Assembly: GCF_943193135.1 (NCBI RefSeq)
Contig: NZ_CALPCZ010000001.1
Coordinates: 124,001-188,000, forward strand
Direction: 5' to 3'
Origin: Odoribacter lunatus
GTDB taxonomy: Bacteria; Bacteroidota; Bacteroidia; Bacteroidales; Marinifilaceae
DNA length: 64,000 nt
In this document: piece by piece, positions 16,388 to 26,444 of the stretch
Layout of the letters: the number at the start of each line of letters is the position of its first letter
Numbering within the stretch: position 1 is the first letter of the stretch
Translations under genes and position numbers: made by a program
Notes under the pieces: generated by a model
Databases searched by the model: none
What the model saw: only the letters and a program-made list of their open reading frames with translations
What the model was told of the DNA's origin: nothing

Positions 16388-18505
16388 ATGAAACATGTAT
16401 TGATTCTTTTTATAGGAGTGGTGATGTCATGGGGGGTGAACGCTCAGCATAAGATGTTGAGTATGGAAGAAGCCGTATTGGGCTATGAATTGCGTCCTCA
16501 ATCGCGTTATATCCAGTGGCAGGGAGACCGGAATAGGCTTACGTACATTGAAGACAAGAATCTCGTGGCAGAAACGCCCGATGGAGGAGAGAAGACCGTG
16601 CTGATGACGCTGGATGAATTGAACGGTGTGTTGGGAAGCAAGCTGAAAGGCTGGCCGCAGTACAGCTGGCAGGATGGAAAAACGCTGGTAATCTTCCGTA
16701 AAGGCAGACGGACGGAAATCGATGTGGAGGGGAAACGGGTGTCGCGGGAGATGCCCGTGCCGGAAAAAGTGGCGGACCTGACCTACAACGGTAAGGATGC
16801 CTATGCCTTTACACGCGGAAACAATCTTTACTATTCGGATGAACGCGGCAATGAATATGCCGTTACCGCGGACAAGGACGACAATATCGTGAACGGTCAG
16901 GCGGTCAGTCGGAATGAAATGGGTATTCACAATGGGATTTTCTGGTCGCCCGACGGGAAAAAACTGGCGTTTTACCGTAAGGATGAGAGTCGGGTAAGCA
17001 CGTTCCCTTTGTTGGATATTACTACCCGTACCGGTTCGCTGAAAGAGATCAAATACCCCATGACGGGCATGCCGTCCGAACAGGTCAGTGTGGGAGTATA
17101 TGATTTGGCGTCCCAGCGGACGGTATTTTTGGATGTGACGGACTTCGGCCGGGAGCAGTATCTGACCAATGTCACGTGGGACCCTGCTTCGGAGATGATT
17201 TATGTGCAGGTGGTGGACCGGGCGCAGAAACAGGTGCATCTGAACAAATACAGTGCCCGCACCGGCGAATTTGTCAAAACGTTGCTGGAAGAGAAAAACG
17301 ATCGGTGGGTGGAGCCGAGCGATCCGTTGGTATTTCTTAAAAACGATCCGTCTCATTTCCTTTACCGTACGGATAACCGGGACGGTTACCGGAATCTTTA
17401 TCTCTGCGATACGGAAGGGAAAAGCGTGCGGCGTCTCACGGATGTGGATGCCGATGTGGCCTATGCCGGACAGGACGACCGCTATGTTTATTATACCTCT
17501 GCCGAAGTGTCTCCGGTGGACAACCATTTGTTCCGGGTGGAAGTGAAGACAGGTAAGAAAACCCGTCTGACCGATGCGGAAGGTTGGCACGGGGTGGTGT
17601 TGAGCAAGGATGGAAAATATTTTGTGGACAGTTACAGCAGCCTGAATGTGCCGCGTGTCATCGAACTGCGACAGACGAACGGCAAGGCTGTGCGTGAGTT
17701 GCTGCGGGCTAAAAATCCGACGGAAGACTACAACTATGGCGAGATTACGTTGGGAAGCCTGAAAAGCGCCGACGGGAAGTACGATAACTACTACCGTCTT
17801 ATCAAACCGATGAATTTAGACCCTGCGAAAAAATATCCCGTGATTCTTTATGTGTACGGCGGGCCGCATTCGCAGATGGTGAAAAATACCTGGCAGGCGG
17901 AATTGCGCCGCTGGGAAATGTATATGGCACAGCATGGGTATGTCGTGTTTGTCATGGACAACCGGGGTACGTCCAACCGGGGGGCGGAATATGAAAAAGC
18001 GATTCACCGCTATTGCGGACAGGCGGAGATGGCCGACCAGATGAAAGGTATCGAATTCCTGAAATCGCAGCCGTGGGTCGATGCCGACAGGATTGGAGTG
18101 CACGGTTGGAGTTACGGCGGTTTTATGACCATATCGTTGATTACCAACTATCCGGACGTATTCAAGGTTGCCGTAGCGGGAGGGCCGGTAATCGACTGGA
18201 AGTGGTATGAAGTCATGTACGGCGAACGCTATATGGAAACTCCCCAAAGTAATCCCGAAGGATATGACAAAGTGAGTTTGATAAATAAGGCGAAAGACCT
18301 GAAGGGAAAACTGCTGATTTGTCAGGGGGCGATTGACAATACTGTGGTGTGGGAACACAGTCTGAGTTTCATTCGTGAGTGTATCAAAAATCAGGTACAG
18401 GTGGACTATTTCCCCTATCCGTGCGCCGAGCACAATGTATTCGGGCGCGACCGTATCCATTTGATGCAGAAAGTGACGGACTACTTTGAAGATTATCTGA
18501 AATAA
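16388..18505 (+). CDS. S9 family prolyl peptidase, dipeptidyl peptidase IV-like
   Basis: A 705-residue exported serine peptidase. Start ATG 16388 has GGAGAG upstream and gives a signal peptide ending WGVNAQ; the in-frame TTG at 16376 is rejected. The N-terminal half is a DPP IV-type beta-propeller (PF00930). The C-terminal alpha/beta-hydrolase (PF00326) has GWSYGGFM with the nucleophilic Ser at about 576, Asp in [12 protein letters not shown] at about 651 and His in [10 protein letters not shown] near 686. DPP IV enzymes release X-Pro dipeptides from peptides in the periplasm. It follows the nitroreductase gene by 16 bases and precedes trmD by 10. Confidence 0.9.
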   Translation: MKHVLILFIGVVMSWGVNAQHKMLSMEEAVLGYELRPQSRYIQWQGDRNRLTYIEDKNLVAETPDGGEKTVLMTLDELNGVLGSKLKGWPQYSWQDGKTLVIFRKGRRTEIDVEGKRVSREMPVPEKVADLTYNGKDAYAFTRGNNLYYSDERGNEYAVTADKDDNIVNGQAVSRNEMGIHNGIFWSPDGKKLAFYRKDESRVSTFPLLDITTRTGSLKEIKYPMTGMPSEQVSVGVYDLASQRTVFLDVTDFGREQYLTNVTWDPASEMIYVQVVDRAQKQVHLNKYSARTGEFVKTLLEEKNDRWVEPSDPLVFLKNDPSHFLYRTDNRDGYRNLYLCDTEGKSVRRLTDVDADVAYAGQDDRYVYYTSAEVSPVDNHLFRVEVKTGKKTRLTDAEGWHGVVLSKDGKYFVDSYSSLNVPRVIELRQTNGKAVRELLRAKNPTEDYNYGEITLGSLKSADGKYDNYYRLIKPMNLDPAKKYPVILYVYGGPHSQMVKNTWQAELRRWEMYMAQHGYVVFVMDNRGTSNRGAEYEKAIHRYCGQAEMADQMKGIEFLKSQPWVDADRIGVHGWSYGGFMTISLITNYPDVFKVAVAGGPVIDWKWYEVMYGERYMETPQSNPEGYDKVSLINKAKDLKGKLLICQGAIDNTVVWEHSLSFIRECIKNQVQVDYFPYPCAEHNVFGRDRIHLMQKVTDYFEDYLK

Positions 18506-18515
18506 AGGAAAACCG

Positions 18516-19190
18516 ATGCGTATAGACATATTGAGTGTCGTTCCCGAGTTGCTGGAAAGTCCGTTGAATCATTCCATTGTGAAACGGGCGCGGGATAAGG
18601 GAGTGGTGGAGATTCACATCCACAATATCCGCGCCTGGTCGAAAGACAAGTTCCGGAAAGTGGACGATTATCCTTTCGGCGGGGAAGCCGGGATGGTGAT
18701 GATGATCCAGCCGGTGTTCGACTGCATCAATGAACTGACGTCCCAGCGGAAATACGACGAGATAATCTACACTTCGCCCGATGCTCCGGTATTCAATCAG
18801 AAAACGGCGAATGAGCTGTCGCTGAAAGAGAACATCATGATTCTTTGCGGTCATTACAAAGGCATCGATCAGCGCATCCGGGAGCATCTCGTTACCCGTG
18901 AGATTTCCGTGGGTGATTTCGTATTGACGGGAGGCGAGTTGCCGGCGTGCATCATGACGGATGCCATCGTCCGGCTGATACCCGGAGCAATGAGTGACGA
19001 GAGTTCGGCGTTGAGCGACTCCTTCCAAGACAACCTGCTGGCGGCTCCAGTCTATACCCGTCCGGCGGAATTCAACGGCTGGCGGGTTCCCGACATCCTG
19101 CTTTCCGGCAATCATGCTAAAATCAGTGAATGGCAGGAAAAACAGGCGTACGAGCGTACTCGTCTGCTGCGCCCGGACTTGCTGGAATAG
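18516..19190 (+). CDS. trmD: tRNA (guanine(37)-N1)-methyltransferase
   Basis: SPOUT methyltransferase that makes m1G37 beside the anticodon and so prevents frameshifting. The 224-residue protein starts [20 protein letters not shown] and carries the trefoil-knot SAM site: [16 protein letters not shown] at about residue 110 and [18 protein letters not shown] at about 130. The catalytic Asp lies in the [21 protein letters not shown] region. It is 10 bases after the S9 peptidase gene. Unlike in many bacteria there is no rimM or rplS beside it. Confidence 0.96.
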   Translation: MRIDILSVVPELLESPLNHSIVKRARDKGVVEIHIHNIRAWSKDKFRKVDDYPFGGEAGMVMMIQPVFDCINELTSQRKYDEIIYTSPDAPVFNQKTANELSLKENIMILCGHYKGIDQRIREHLVTREISVGDFVLTGGELPACIMTDAIVRLIPGAMSDESSALSDSFQDNLLAAPVYTRPAEFNGWRVPDILLSGNHAKISEWQEKQAYERTRLLRPDLLE

Positions 19191-19216
19191 GGAGAGGGAA
19201 ATTCTAATGTATCTTT

Positions 19217-19240
19217 ATTGCTTTAGCAATCCTTTTCTTT
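19217..19240 (+). terminator. Weak terminator-like hairpin after trmD
   Basis: ATTGC-TTTA-GCAAT is followed by CCTTTTCTTT. The stem is only 5 base pairs, so this is a weak call; it marks the end of the conserved trmD block before the AT-rich patch. Confidence 0.35.
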
Positions 19241-19335
19241 TGCTTACGAAATGGTATTCTGAGCAATTTCCTGTGGAATCCAAATGAAAATTTTGGTTGG
19301 ATCAAAAAATAACGGTAATTTTGAACTCCGAGAAA

Positions 19336-19351
19336 GTGTCACAAATGACAC
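19336..19351. promoter_or_regulatory. Palindrome upstream of the DUF4143 ATPase gene
   Basis: GTGTCA-CAAA-TGACAC is a perfect 6-base inverted repeat ending 15 bases before the ATG at 19367. It may be an operator or a boundary of the inserted gene; no binding protein is evident nearby. Confidence 0.4.
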
Positions 19352-19366
19352 AAATTCGGAATTCAA

Positions 19367-20620
19367 ATGAAAATAGAGAGAAAGATATATCTTGATAAGG
19401 TGATAGAGAGCCGTCATAACGGCATGATTAAGATAATTACCGGTGTACGTCGCAGCGGTAAGTCTTATCTCCTGTTCAATCTATTTGCTGATTGGTTGGA
19501 AATGACAGGTGTTTCGATTGGCCATATTATTAAAATAGATTTGGAAAACCGTAGAAACAAGTCACTCCGTAACCCTGATACTCTTTTGGAATATATAGAT
19601 TCCAAAATGGTGGATAAGGATATGTACTACATACTTATAGACGAGATTCAGTTGGTTGATGAATTTGAAGATGTCCTCAATAGTTATCTGAAGGTTGAGA
19701 ATGCGGATGTATATGTTACTGGAAGTAATGCCCGCTTCTTGTCGAAAGATGTTATTACTACATTTCGTGGACGTGGAGAGGAAATAAAGGTATTTCCTTT
19801 AAATTTCAGGGAATTTATCTCTACGACAGATAAAACTGTAGAATTGGCATTTGAGGAATTTATGACTTACGGTGGGTTGCCGCAGGTATTGGAGTATAAG
19901 TCCGAGGAACGTAAAATCGAATATTTGAAAGCATTGTTTGCTGAAACATATATCACTGATATAAAGGAGCGTTACTGTGTTAAGCATGATGAAGAATTGG
20001 AAATACTCCTCGATATTATTTCATCAAGTATTGGCGGCCTGATTAATCCAACAAAGCTCGCTAACACATTCCAAAGTGAAAAGAAAGTAAAGCTTTCTGA
20101 TAAAACAATCAAGGCATATCTTGACTATATCTGTGATTCATTTCTCGTTGAAAAATCCCAACGATATGATATCAAGGGGAAGAAGTATATAGACACTCCT
20201 TACAAATATTACTTTGTTGATCTTGGGCTACGCAATGCAAGACTGAACTTTCGGCAGCTTGAAAAAACACACATGATGGAGAATATTATCTACAATGAAC
20301 TTCGGGTGCGAGGATTTAATGTTGATGTCGGAATCGTGCCTGTTGTTATCCGTGATAAGGACGGTAATCAGAAGCGCGCCAGCTATGAGGTTGATTTTGT
20401 TGCCAACAAAGGTAATCAACGTTACTACATACAGTCAGCTTACCGGCTTGATTCGGATGAGAAGATGGTTCAGGAGCAAAATTCCTTACGAAACGTTGAT
20501 GATTCATTTAAGAAGATAATTATTGTTGGAAATCCTATTTTAGTGGAGCGAGATAACAGCGGACTAACAACAATGAGTGTATATGACTTTTTATTAAAAG
20601 AAAACTCGCTTGAGCTATAG
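19367..20620 (+). CDS. AAA_14/DUF4143 family ATP-binding protein
   Basis: A 417-residue protein with an N-terminal AAA domain: Walker A GVRRSGKSYLL at about residues 27-37, Walker B YYILIDEIQ near 86 and sensor VTGSNARFL near 115. The C-terminal DUF4143 region contains VDFVANKGNQRYYIQSAY, a PD-(D/E)XK-like Asp...Gln pattern seen in this family. Biological function is unknown; such genes occur as scattered, mobile-looking singletons, often many per Bacteroidales genome. The base composition is visibly more AT-rich than in trmD and secA, and a palindrome lies upstream and a decayed gene downstream, consistent with acquisition. Confidence 0.85.
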   Translation: MKIERKIYLDKVIESRHNGMIKIITGVRRSGKSYLLFNLFADWLEMTGVSIGHIIKIDLENRRNKSLRNPDTLLEYIDSKMVDKDMYYILIDEIQLVDEFEDVLNSYLKVENADVYVTGSNARFLSKDVITTFRGRGEEIKVFPLNFREFISTTDKTVELAFEEFMTYGGLPQVLEYKSEERKIEYLKALFAETYITDIKERYCVKHDEELEILLDIISSSIGGLINPTKLANTFQSEKKVKLSDKTIKAYLDYICDSFLVEKSQRYDIKGKKYIDTPYKYYFVDLGLRNARLNFRQLEKTHMMENIIYNELRVRGFNVDVGIVPVVIRDKDGNQKRASYEVDFVANKGNQRYYIQSAYRLDSDEKMVQEQNSLRNVDDSFKKIIIVGNPILVERDNSGLTTMSVYDFLLKENSLEL

Positions 20621-20646
20621 TGATAAATTTTGGGGGAGAAAGGGGA

Positions 20647-20675
20647 GTGTAAACTTGACACACTTTAGTTTACAC
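20647..20675. repeat. Inverted repeat GTGTAAACT/AGTTTACAC
   Basis: A perfect 9-base inverted repeat with an 11-base spacer lies between the ATPase gene and the WG-repeat remnant. No T-run follows, so it is not an obvious terminator; it could be an operator or an insertion scar. Confidence 0.5.
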
Positions 20676-20680
20676 GCCCT

Positions 20681-20787
20681 GGGAAATACGGAGTCATCAC
20701 TCTTGACGGGGAAATCGTCATCTACGATTAAAATACGAGGGCGAGGCTTTTTACATAGACCGTACCGGCAAGAGGGTGTTGCTTTAG
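20681..20787 (+). pseudogene. Remnant of a WG-repeat protein gene
   Basis: One frame reads GKYGVITLDGEIVIYD then stops at 20729-20731. A different frame from 20731 continues KYEGEAFYIDRTGKRVLL and stops at 20785-20787. Both pieces fit the WG-repeat (KWGYID-x-x-G) consensus, so this looks like the frameshifted tail of a lost WG-repeat gene. No start or upstream repeats remain. Calls rest on two short matches. Confidence 0.5.
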
Positions 20788-20823
20788 AGGTGGTAACAGA
20801 ATAAATACTTAATATAACGAAAA

Positions 20824-20857
20824 TTGTAGTTAGATAGAAGTAAATTATTTATCTTTG
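20824..20857 (+). promoter_or_regulatory. Candidate promoter of the DJ-1 family gene
   Basis: TATCTTTG (20850-20857) is an exact -7 box, 40 bases before the ATG at 20898. The nearest -33-like element is TTG at 20824-20826, 23 bases away, slightly long. Confidence 0.5.
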
Positions 20858-20897
20858 TTAGGAGATTGTATCATTTAAAACTTTAAACAATACGGTT

Positions 20898-21446
20898 ATG
20901 AAAAAATCTTTTCTTTTTCTGGCGGATGGTTTCGAGGAAACGGAAGCCGTCGGCACGTTGGATGTATTGAGACGCGGAGGCGTGGAGGTGCGGACCGTTT
21001 CCGTTATGGGGAAACAGGAGGTGAAAGGCGCCCACGGTCTTGTGGTGAAGGCGGATGTCCTGCTGCAGGATATGCTGGGGGAAGAGGGGGAATTTCTTAT
21101 TTTCCCCGGAGGAATGCCGGGTGCGCAGAATCTGTCCGACAGCCAGGAATTGACGGACTATTTGCAGAAGCATTTTGCACGGCAGGGGAAAGTGGCGGCG
21201 ATATGTGCCGCTCCGGCATTGGTCTTCGGAAAACTGCCATTGAAGAAAGATATCCGGATGACCTGTTATCCGGGCTTTGAGAAATATCTGCCGGGAATTG
21301 CCGTGCTTGCAGAGGGAGTGGTCATTGACGGGAATGTGATTACCGGCCGTGGACCCGGTTATAGCTTTGAATTCGGTCTGGCTATTGTGGAGCATTTGTA
21401 TGGCAAGGAGAGAGCGGAGGAGGTTGCGGCTGGCATGTTGCTGTAA
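20898..21446 (+). CDS. DJ-1/YajL/PfpI family protein
   Basis: A 182-residue DJ-1 superfamily protein of full family length. Conserved features are the acidic residue in FLADGFEETEAVG (about 16), the nucleophile elbow AAICAAPALVF with Cys at about 106, and GRGPGYSFEFGLAIVEHL near the C-terminus. Family members have been described as protein/nucleotide deglycases, chaperones or redox sensors, so the precise role is open. It has its own promoter and a strong terminator, hence monocistronic, and converges on the peroxiredoxin gene. Confidence 0.9.
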   Translation: MKKSFLFLADGFEETEAVGTLDVLRRGGVEVRTVSVMGKQEVKGAHGLVVKADVLLQDMLGEEGEFLIFPGGMPGAQNLSDSQELTDYLQKHFARQGKVAAICAAPALVFGKLPLKKDIRMTCYPGFEKYLPGIAVLAEGVVIDGNVITGRGPGYSFEFGLAIVEHLYGKERAEEVAAGMLL

Positions 21447-21466
21447 GCGGACAAACGGAATAAATG

Positions 21467-21495
21467 ATCCCCGGCGTTGTGCCGGGGATTTTTTT
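21467..21495 (+). terminator. Intrinsic terminator after the DJ-1 family gene
   Basis: ATCCCCGGC-GTTGT-GCCGGGGAT is a perfect 9-base-pair stem followed by a run of T. It overlaps the end of the convergent peroxiredoxin gene by a few bases. Confidence 0.9.
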
Positions 21496-22195
21496 ATTTT
21501 TTCAGTGCTTTTGCGATTTTCTCCTGTGAAAGAGGTTTGGTGCAGAGGAACCATTCGTAGCAGGTGACGGCCTCTTCCGGGTCTTTTTTCTTCTTGTCCA
21601 TTTCTTCCATGGACTTGGGAGCGGGGACGATTACATCATCGCCGGGATGCCAGTCTGCCGGGAGTGCTACTCCGAACTTGTCGATGGTCTGCAAGCCGAT
21701 AAGCACTCTTTTGATTTCGTCGAAATTGCGGCCCAGTGCCATCGGGTAGTAAATGATGGCCCGGATGATGTTGTGTGGGTCGATGAAAAAGACGGTGCGC
21801 ACTGCCTGTGTGGTGCTTTCTCCCGGATGCAGCATACCGTATGTTTGGGCGATTTTCATGGAAAGGTCCGCGATGAGCGGGAAATGAAACTTGGTGTCGC
21901 TCATTCCCTTGTAGTTCATCTTTTCCATGGTGTGCAGCCAGGCCATGTGGCTGGGGATACTGTCGATGGACAATCCGATTAGCTGGCAGTTCAGCGACTC
22001 GAATTCGCATGTCAGATGCCCGAATGTCAGTAATTCGGAAGTACAGACCGATGTGAAATCGGACGGGTGGCTGAAAAGCACGACCCATTTCCCTTCGAAG
22101 TCTTCCGGAAAATTGATTTCTCCTGTTGTGGTGACTGCTTTGAAAGCAGGGGCTTCGTCTCCGATGCGGAGCATGTTGTTTACTTCTTTTTCCAT
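21494..22195 (-). CDS. Peroxiredoxin, 1-Cys/Prx6 subfamily
   Basis: A 233-residue thiol peroxidase. The peroxidatic Cys lies in HPSDFTSVCTSELL (about residue 51), with Thr and the later Arg of the TQAVRTVFFID strand completing the active site. The extended C-terminal domain (PADWHPGDDVIVPAPKSME) is typical of the Prx6/archaeal-type branch. Two more Cys occur near the end (VTCYEWFLCTK), as in archaeal PrxU-like enzymes where they can form intersubunit disulfides. The start is MEKEVNNML; Met8 is an alternative. The gene stands alone and is probably a cytoplasmic peroxide defence enzyme. Confidence 0.92.
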   Translation of the reverse strand: MEKEVNNMLRIGDEAPAFKAVTTTGEINFPEDFEGKWVVLFSHPSDFTSVCTSELLTFGHLTCEFESLNCQLIGLSIDSIPSHMAWLHTMEKMNYKGMSDTKFHFPLIADLSMKIAQTYGMLHPGESTTQAVRTVFFIDPHNIIRAIIYYPMALGRNFDEIKRVLIGLQTIDKFGVALPADWHPGDDVIVPAPKSMEEMDKKKKDPEEAVTCYEWFLCTKPLSQEKIAKALKK

Positions 22196-22274
22196 TTGTG
22201 TAAAATATTAAATGATTGAATATACAGGATGTACGAGGGTAGCTATGGTTTTGTTGGAGAAAAGAGGATAACTC

Positions 22275-22305
22275 TTTCAATAATCCGCAGGATTCACTAA
22301 TTTTG
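22275..22305 (+). promoter_or_regulatory. Promoter of upp
   Basis: TTTC (22275-22278), 19 bases, TAATTTTG (22298-22305): a near-full Bacteroidetes promoter, 34 bases before the ATG at 22340. Confidence 0.58.
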
Positions 22306-22339
22306 TTGCCATCCGTTTTCATCCGAAAATTAACGAAAC

Positions 22340-22996
22340 ATGAAAGTGCATATTATTAACGAAGAAAACTCCTTGTGTAATCGGTTCCTGGCCGAGCTCA
22401 GGGATGTGGAGAAACACACCGACCGCCTGCGTTTCAGACGGAATCTGGAGCGGGTGGGGGAAGTTATGGCTTATGAAGTCAGCAAGACGTTTCAATACCA
22501 TCCTGTGACGGTACAAACGCCCATCAATCCGGCAACCGTGATGCTGCCGGAGCAGGAAGTGGTGGTGGCGTCCGTTCTGCGTGCGGGGTTGCCTTTTCAC
22601 CAGGGGTTTCTGAATTATTTCGACGAGGCGGGCAATGCCTTTATTTCCGCCCGTCGGGTGTATGATGAAACGCACGGTTTCAGGATACGTTATGATTCGG
22701 TGTATACGCCCCGTCTGGACGGGAAACAGCTGCTGCTCGTGGATCCTATGCTCGCTACGGGGGCTTCTTTGAAAATTGCCTATGACGAATTATTGCAACA
22801 GGGCGGTCGTCCGGCACATACGCATATTGCCTGTGTGATAGCCAGTCCGCAGGGGCTGAATTATTTGCAGGAGGCTTTGGGCGGGGAAAATGTGACACTC
22901 TGGCTGGGTGCCCTGGACGAGGGACTGACGGAAAAGTCCTACATAGACCCGGGATTGGGGGATGCTGGCGACCTGGCTTTCGGTGACAAGATATAA
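22340..22996 (+). CDS. upp: Uracil phosphoribosyltransferase
   Basis: Pyrimidine salvage enzyme converting uracil and PRPP to UMP. The 218-residue protein has the PRPP-binding loop LLLVDPMLATGASLK at about residues 131-145 and the uracil-binding segment YIDPGLGDAGDLAFG at the C-terminus. The VVASVLRAGLPFHQGF segment forms the phosphate/pyrophosphate loop. It is a single-gene unit with its own promoter and a terminator 13 bases after the stop. Confidence 0.95.
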   Translation: MKVHIINEENSLCNRFLAELRDVEKHTDRLRFRRNLERVGEVMAYEVSKTFQYHPVTVQTPINPATVMLPEQEVVVASVLRAGLPFHQGFLNYFDEAGNAFISARRVYDETHGFRIRYDSVYTPRLDGKQLLLVDPMLATGASLKIAYDELLQQGGRPAHTHIACVIASPQGLNYLQEALGGENVTLWLGALDEGLTEKSYIDPGLGDAGDLAFGDKI

Positions 22997-23009
22997 CGAT
23001 GGAAAAGCT

Positions 23010-23033
23010 CTTTCCCCGTGGGGGAAAGTTTTT
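23010..23033 (+). terminator. Intrinsic terminator after upp
   Basis: CTTTCCCC-GTG-GGGGAAAG followed by TTTTT: a classic 8-base-pair terminator. Confidence 0.9.
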
Positions 23034-23046
23034 GGGGATTCGTTTT

Positions 23047-23074
23047 TTTGTTTTTACTTTTTAGCGTACCTTTG
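23047..23074 (+). promoter_or_regulatory. Candidate promoter of secA
   Basis: TTTG (23047-23050) and TACCTTTG (23067-23074) both match consensus, with a short 16-base spacing. The box lies about 70 bases before the secA start, leaving a leader with no evident fold. Confidence 0.55.
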
Positions 23075-23142
23075 TAAACTATGGAAATGAGAAGCCGTTT
23101 ATACAGCGGCATACGGTATGTTATAATTTATAATTTGATTAT

Positions 23143-26100
23143 ATGGGTTTTAATGATGTTTTGAAGAAACTGTTCGGAAACAAATCCGATCGGGATATGA
23201 AAGAATTGCTTCCCATTGTCGGACAGGTAAATGCCGAATGGGAAAAGATAAAAGGCTTGAGTCACGATGAACTGCGAGAGGTTGCGAATGGACTGAAAGC
23301 AAAAATCAGAGCTCACATCCGCGGGGAGGAAGAGGAAATTGCGGCATTGAAAAAGCGAGTGGAGGAAGAGAAACCCTCTATTGAGGAAAGAGAGGAAATT
23401 TATAACCGTGTCGACAAGCTGGAAGAGGAGATTGACAAAAAGGTTGAGGAAATTCTCACGGAGCTGTTGCCGGTGGCGTTTGCCGTGATGAAGGATACGG
23501 CGCGCCGCTTCAAGGAAAATGAAGAGATTGAGGTGACGGCGACGCAGTTCGACCGGGACCTGGCGGTGAATCATGATTTTGTCGAGATAGAAGGAGACAA
23601 GGCAATCTGGTTCAATTCGTGGATTGCCGGAGGAAATGAAGTGACTTGGGACATGGTGCATTACGACGTGCAGTTGATCGGCGGTGCCGTGCTTCATCAG
23701 GGAAAGATCGCCGAAATGGCGACCGGTGAAGGAAAAACGCTGGTGGCGACTTTGCCGGTATTCCTGAATGCTCTGACGGGACGCGGCGTTCACATGGTGA
23801 CGGTGAACGATTACCTGGCCAAGCGCGACTCGGAATGGATGGGCCCGTTGTATATGTTCCACGGGCTGTCGGTGGATTGCATCGACAAGCATCAGCCCAA
23901 TTCTCCCGACAGACGCAAGGCCTATATGGCGGACATTACTTTCGGAACCAACAACGAATTCGGTTTCGATTACCTGCGCGATAATATGGCGATCAATCCG
24001 GAGGATTTGGTACAGCGGAAACATAATTACGCCATTGTCGATGAGGTCGATTCCGTGTTGATTGACGATGCCCGTACGCCGTTGATTATTTCCGGTCCGG
24101 TCCCCAAGGGGGATGACCAGATGTTCGACGAATACAAACCCCGTGTGGACAGGCTGGTGCGGATGCAGCGGGAGCTGGTGGCGAAGATATTCAACGATGC
24201 CAAGGTTTTGCTGGAAAGCGATGACCCGAAGAAGAGAAAAGAGGGAAGTATTTTGCTGCTGCGTGCCCACAAGGGATTGCCGAAATACAAGCCGTTGATT
24301 AAGTTTTTGAGCGAACAGGGCAACAAAGCGATTCTGATCAAGACGGAGAATGAATATATGCAGGAGAATAACCGCCGTATGCCGGAGATTACCGACCCGC
24401 TGTATTTTGTCATCGACGAGAAGCAGAATTCGATTGATCTGACGGACAAGGGGCACGATACCATCACGGCTGCCGGGGAAGATCCGAAATTCTTCATCCT
24501 GCCCAATATCGGAGAGGAAGTGGCGGAAATTGAGAAGACGGTGAAGGATGAGAAAGAGAAGTTGCGGCAGAAGGACGAGATGATTCAGAATTATGCCGTG
24601 AAATCGGAGCGGGTGCATACGGTCAATCAGCTGCTGAAAGCGTACACGCTGTTTGAGAAGGATGTGGAATATGTGGTGATAGACAACAAGGTGAAAATCG
24701 TGGACGAGCAGACGGGACGTATTATGGAGGGACGCCGCTATTCGGACGGTCTGCACCAGGCGATAGAGGCGAAAGAAGGTGTGAAGGTGGAAGCCGCCAC
24801 CCAGACGTTTGCCACCATTACGCTGCAGAATTATTTTCGTATGTACCACAAGTTGGCGGGTATGACCGGTACCGCCGAGACGGAAGCCGGCGAGCTCTGG
24901 GATATTTATAAGTTGGATGTGGTGGTGATACCGACCAACAAACCGGTGATCCGCAAGGATGCCAATGATTTGGTCTATAAGACGAAACGTGAGAAATACA
25001 ATGCCGTCATCGACGAGATTGTCCGTCTGGTGGAGGCTGGACGGCCGGTACTGGTGGGTACGACTTCCGTCGAGGTGTCCGAGTTGCTTAGCCGTATGCT
25101 GAAACTGCGGAACATCCCCCACAATGTATTGAATGCCAAATTACATCATAAAGAAGCTGACATCGTGGCCGAGGCCGGTAAGTCGAGGACGGTGACCATT
25201 GCCACCAACATGGCGGGCCGTGGTACGGATATTAAACTGAGTCCCGAAGTGCGGGCTGCCGGAGGTCTGGCCATTATCGGTACGGAACGCCATGATTCGC
25301 GACGGGTGGACCGCCAGCTGCGCGGACGTGCCGGACGTCAGGGAGACCCGGGTTCTTCCCAGTTCTTCGTGTCGCTGGAGGACGATTTGATGCGTCTGTT
25401 CAGTTCCGAGCGAATCATCCGGGTGATGGACCGTTTGGGACACAAGGAGGGAGACGTGATACAGCACTCCATGATTACCCGCTCTATCGAGCGCGCCCAG
25501 AAGAAGGTGGAAGAGAACAACTTCGGTATCCGTAAGCGTTTGCTGGAATACGACGACGTGATGAACTCACAGCGTACGATTATTTACAGGCAGAGACGCA
25601 ATGCCTTGCTTGGCGAGCGTATCGGTGTGGCGGTTGCAAACAATATGTACGATGTTTGCGAGTCGGTGGTGAGCGAATACCAGCCGGACAACGACAGGGA
25701 GGGCTTCAAACTGGAAGTGCTGCGTTTGCTGTCTATCGACTTTGAAATAAGTCCGGAAGAGTTCCAGCAGCTGAAACCGGAGGAGCTGACGGAGAAACTG
25801 TATGCCGCTGTCCGGGAGGTATATACCCGTAAAGTGGAACATATAGCGCAGCAGGCGTATCCGGTGATCAAGAATGTGTTTGAGAACCGGGGGGATGTGT
25901 TTAAGAATATCGTGGTGCCTTTTACCGACGGACAGAAAATGTACAGTGTGGTGACGAATCTTGAGAAGGCGTACCGTACACAGGGAGAGGACTTGATGCG
26001 TTCGTACGAGAAAGCGATTATCCTGGCCCAGATCGATGATGCGTGGAAAGAACAGCTGCGCGAAATGGATGATCTGAAACAGTCCGTGCAGAATGCGGCT

Positions 26101-26430
26101 TACGAACAGAAAGACCCGTTGTTGATTTATAAGTTCGAGTCGTACAACCTGTTTAAGACGATGGTGGAGAAAATCAACAGGGGAACGGTTTCCGCGCTGA
26201 TGAAAGGACAGATTCCGATGCAGGAACCCGAACGGGTGAAGGAGGCGGAGGAGAGACGTACCGATTTGAGTAAGATGAAGACGGGACGTACGGAAGCGTC
26301 TGCACCCATGGGCAACCGGCAGCCGCCGAAGCACGAACCGGTGCATGTGGGACCCAAAGTGGGAAGAAATGATCCCTGTCCCTGCGGCAGCGGACTGAAA
26401 TACAAAAATTGCCACGGCAAGAATGAATAA
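23143..26430 (+). CDS. secA: Preprotein translocase ATPase SecA
   Basis: Motor that pushes unfolded preproteins through SecYEG. The 1095-residue protein is longer than the usual 850-900 residues, as is common in Bacteroidetes. Walker A is [14 protein letters not shown] at about residues 188-201, the DEVD-type Walker B is [17 protein letters not shown] near 298, and the second nucleotide fold contains [12 protein letters not shown] and [20 protein letters not shown]. The C-terminus ends in the zinc/SecB-binding motif CPCGSG-x7-CH preceded by a Pro-rich linker. Extra charged helical insertions lie near residues 65-110 and 340-400. It overlaps no neighbour and precedes lgt by 14 bases. Confidence 0.97.
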   Translation: MGFNDVLKKLFGNKSDRDMKELLPIVGQVNAEWEKIKGLSHDELREVANGLKAKIRAHIRGEEEEIAALKKRVEEEKPSIEEREEIYNRVDKLEEEIDKKVEEILTELLPVAFAVMKDTARRFKENEEIEVTATQFDRDLAVNHDFVEIEGDKAIWFNSWIAGGNEVTWDMVHYDVQLIGGAVLHQGKIAEMATGEGKTLVATLPVFLNALTGRGVHMVTVNDYLAKRDSEWMGPLYMFHGLSVDCIDKHQPNSPDRRKAYMADITFGTNNEFGFDYLRDNMAINPEDLVQRKHNYAIVDEVDSVLIDDARTPLIISGPVPKGDDQMFDEYKPRVDRLVRMQRELVAKIFNDAKVLLESDDPKKRKEGSILLLRAHKGLPKYKPLIKFLSEQGNKAILIKTENEYMQENNRRMPEITDPLYFVIDEKQNSIDLTDKGHDTITAAGEDPKFFILPNIGEEVAEIEKTVKDEKEKLRQKDEMIQNYAVKSERVHTVNQLLKAYTLFEKDVEYVVIDNKVKIVDEQTGRIMEGRRYSDGLHQAIEAKEGVKVEAATQTFATITLQNYFRMYHKLAGMTGTAETEAGELWDIYKLDVVVIPTNKPVIRKDANDLVYKTKREKYNAVIDEIVRLVEAGRPVLVGTTSVEVSELLSRMLKLRNIPHNVLNAKLHHKEADIVAEAGKSRTVTIATNMAGRGTDIKLSPEVRAAGGLAIIGTERHDSRRVDRQLRGRAGRQGDPGSSQFFVSLEDDLMRLFSSERIIRVMDRLGHKEGDVIQHSMITRSIERAQKKVEENNFGIRKRLLEYDDVMNSQRTIIYRQRRNALLGERIGVAVANNMYDVCESVVSEYQPDNDREGFKLEVLRLLSIDFEISPEEFQQLKPEELTEKLYAAVREVYTRKVEHIAQQAYPVIKNVFENRGDVFKNIVVPFTDGQKMYSVVTNLEKAYRTQGEDLMRSYEKAIILAQIDDAWKEQLREMDDLKQSVQNAAYEQKDPLLIYKFESYNLFKTMVEKINRGTVSALMKGQIPMQEPERVKEAEERRTDLSKMKTGRTEASAPMGNRQPPKHEPVHVGPKVGRNDPCPCGSGLKYKNCHGKNE

Positions 26431-26444
26431 TCGGGGTGTATCTT

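Noticed and set aside
16427-17590. A 387-codon antisense frame over the S9 peptidase
   Set aside because: Same shadow pattern, opposite to a well-supported peptidase with catalytic triad.
19217-19230. Strong trmD terminator
   Set aside because: Stem is only 5 base pairs and the T-run is broken, so it is listed only as a weak hairpin.
23128-25122. A 664-codon open frame on the minus strand over secA
   Set aside because: It is the mirror of a real secA with complete motifs; the frame is His/Arg/Leu-rich without domains, the usual antisense shadow of biased codon use.
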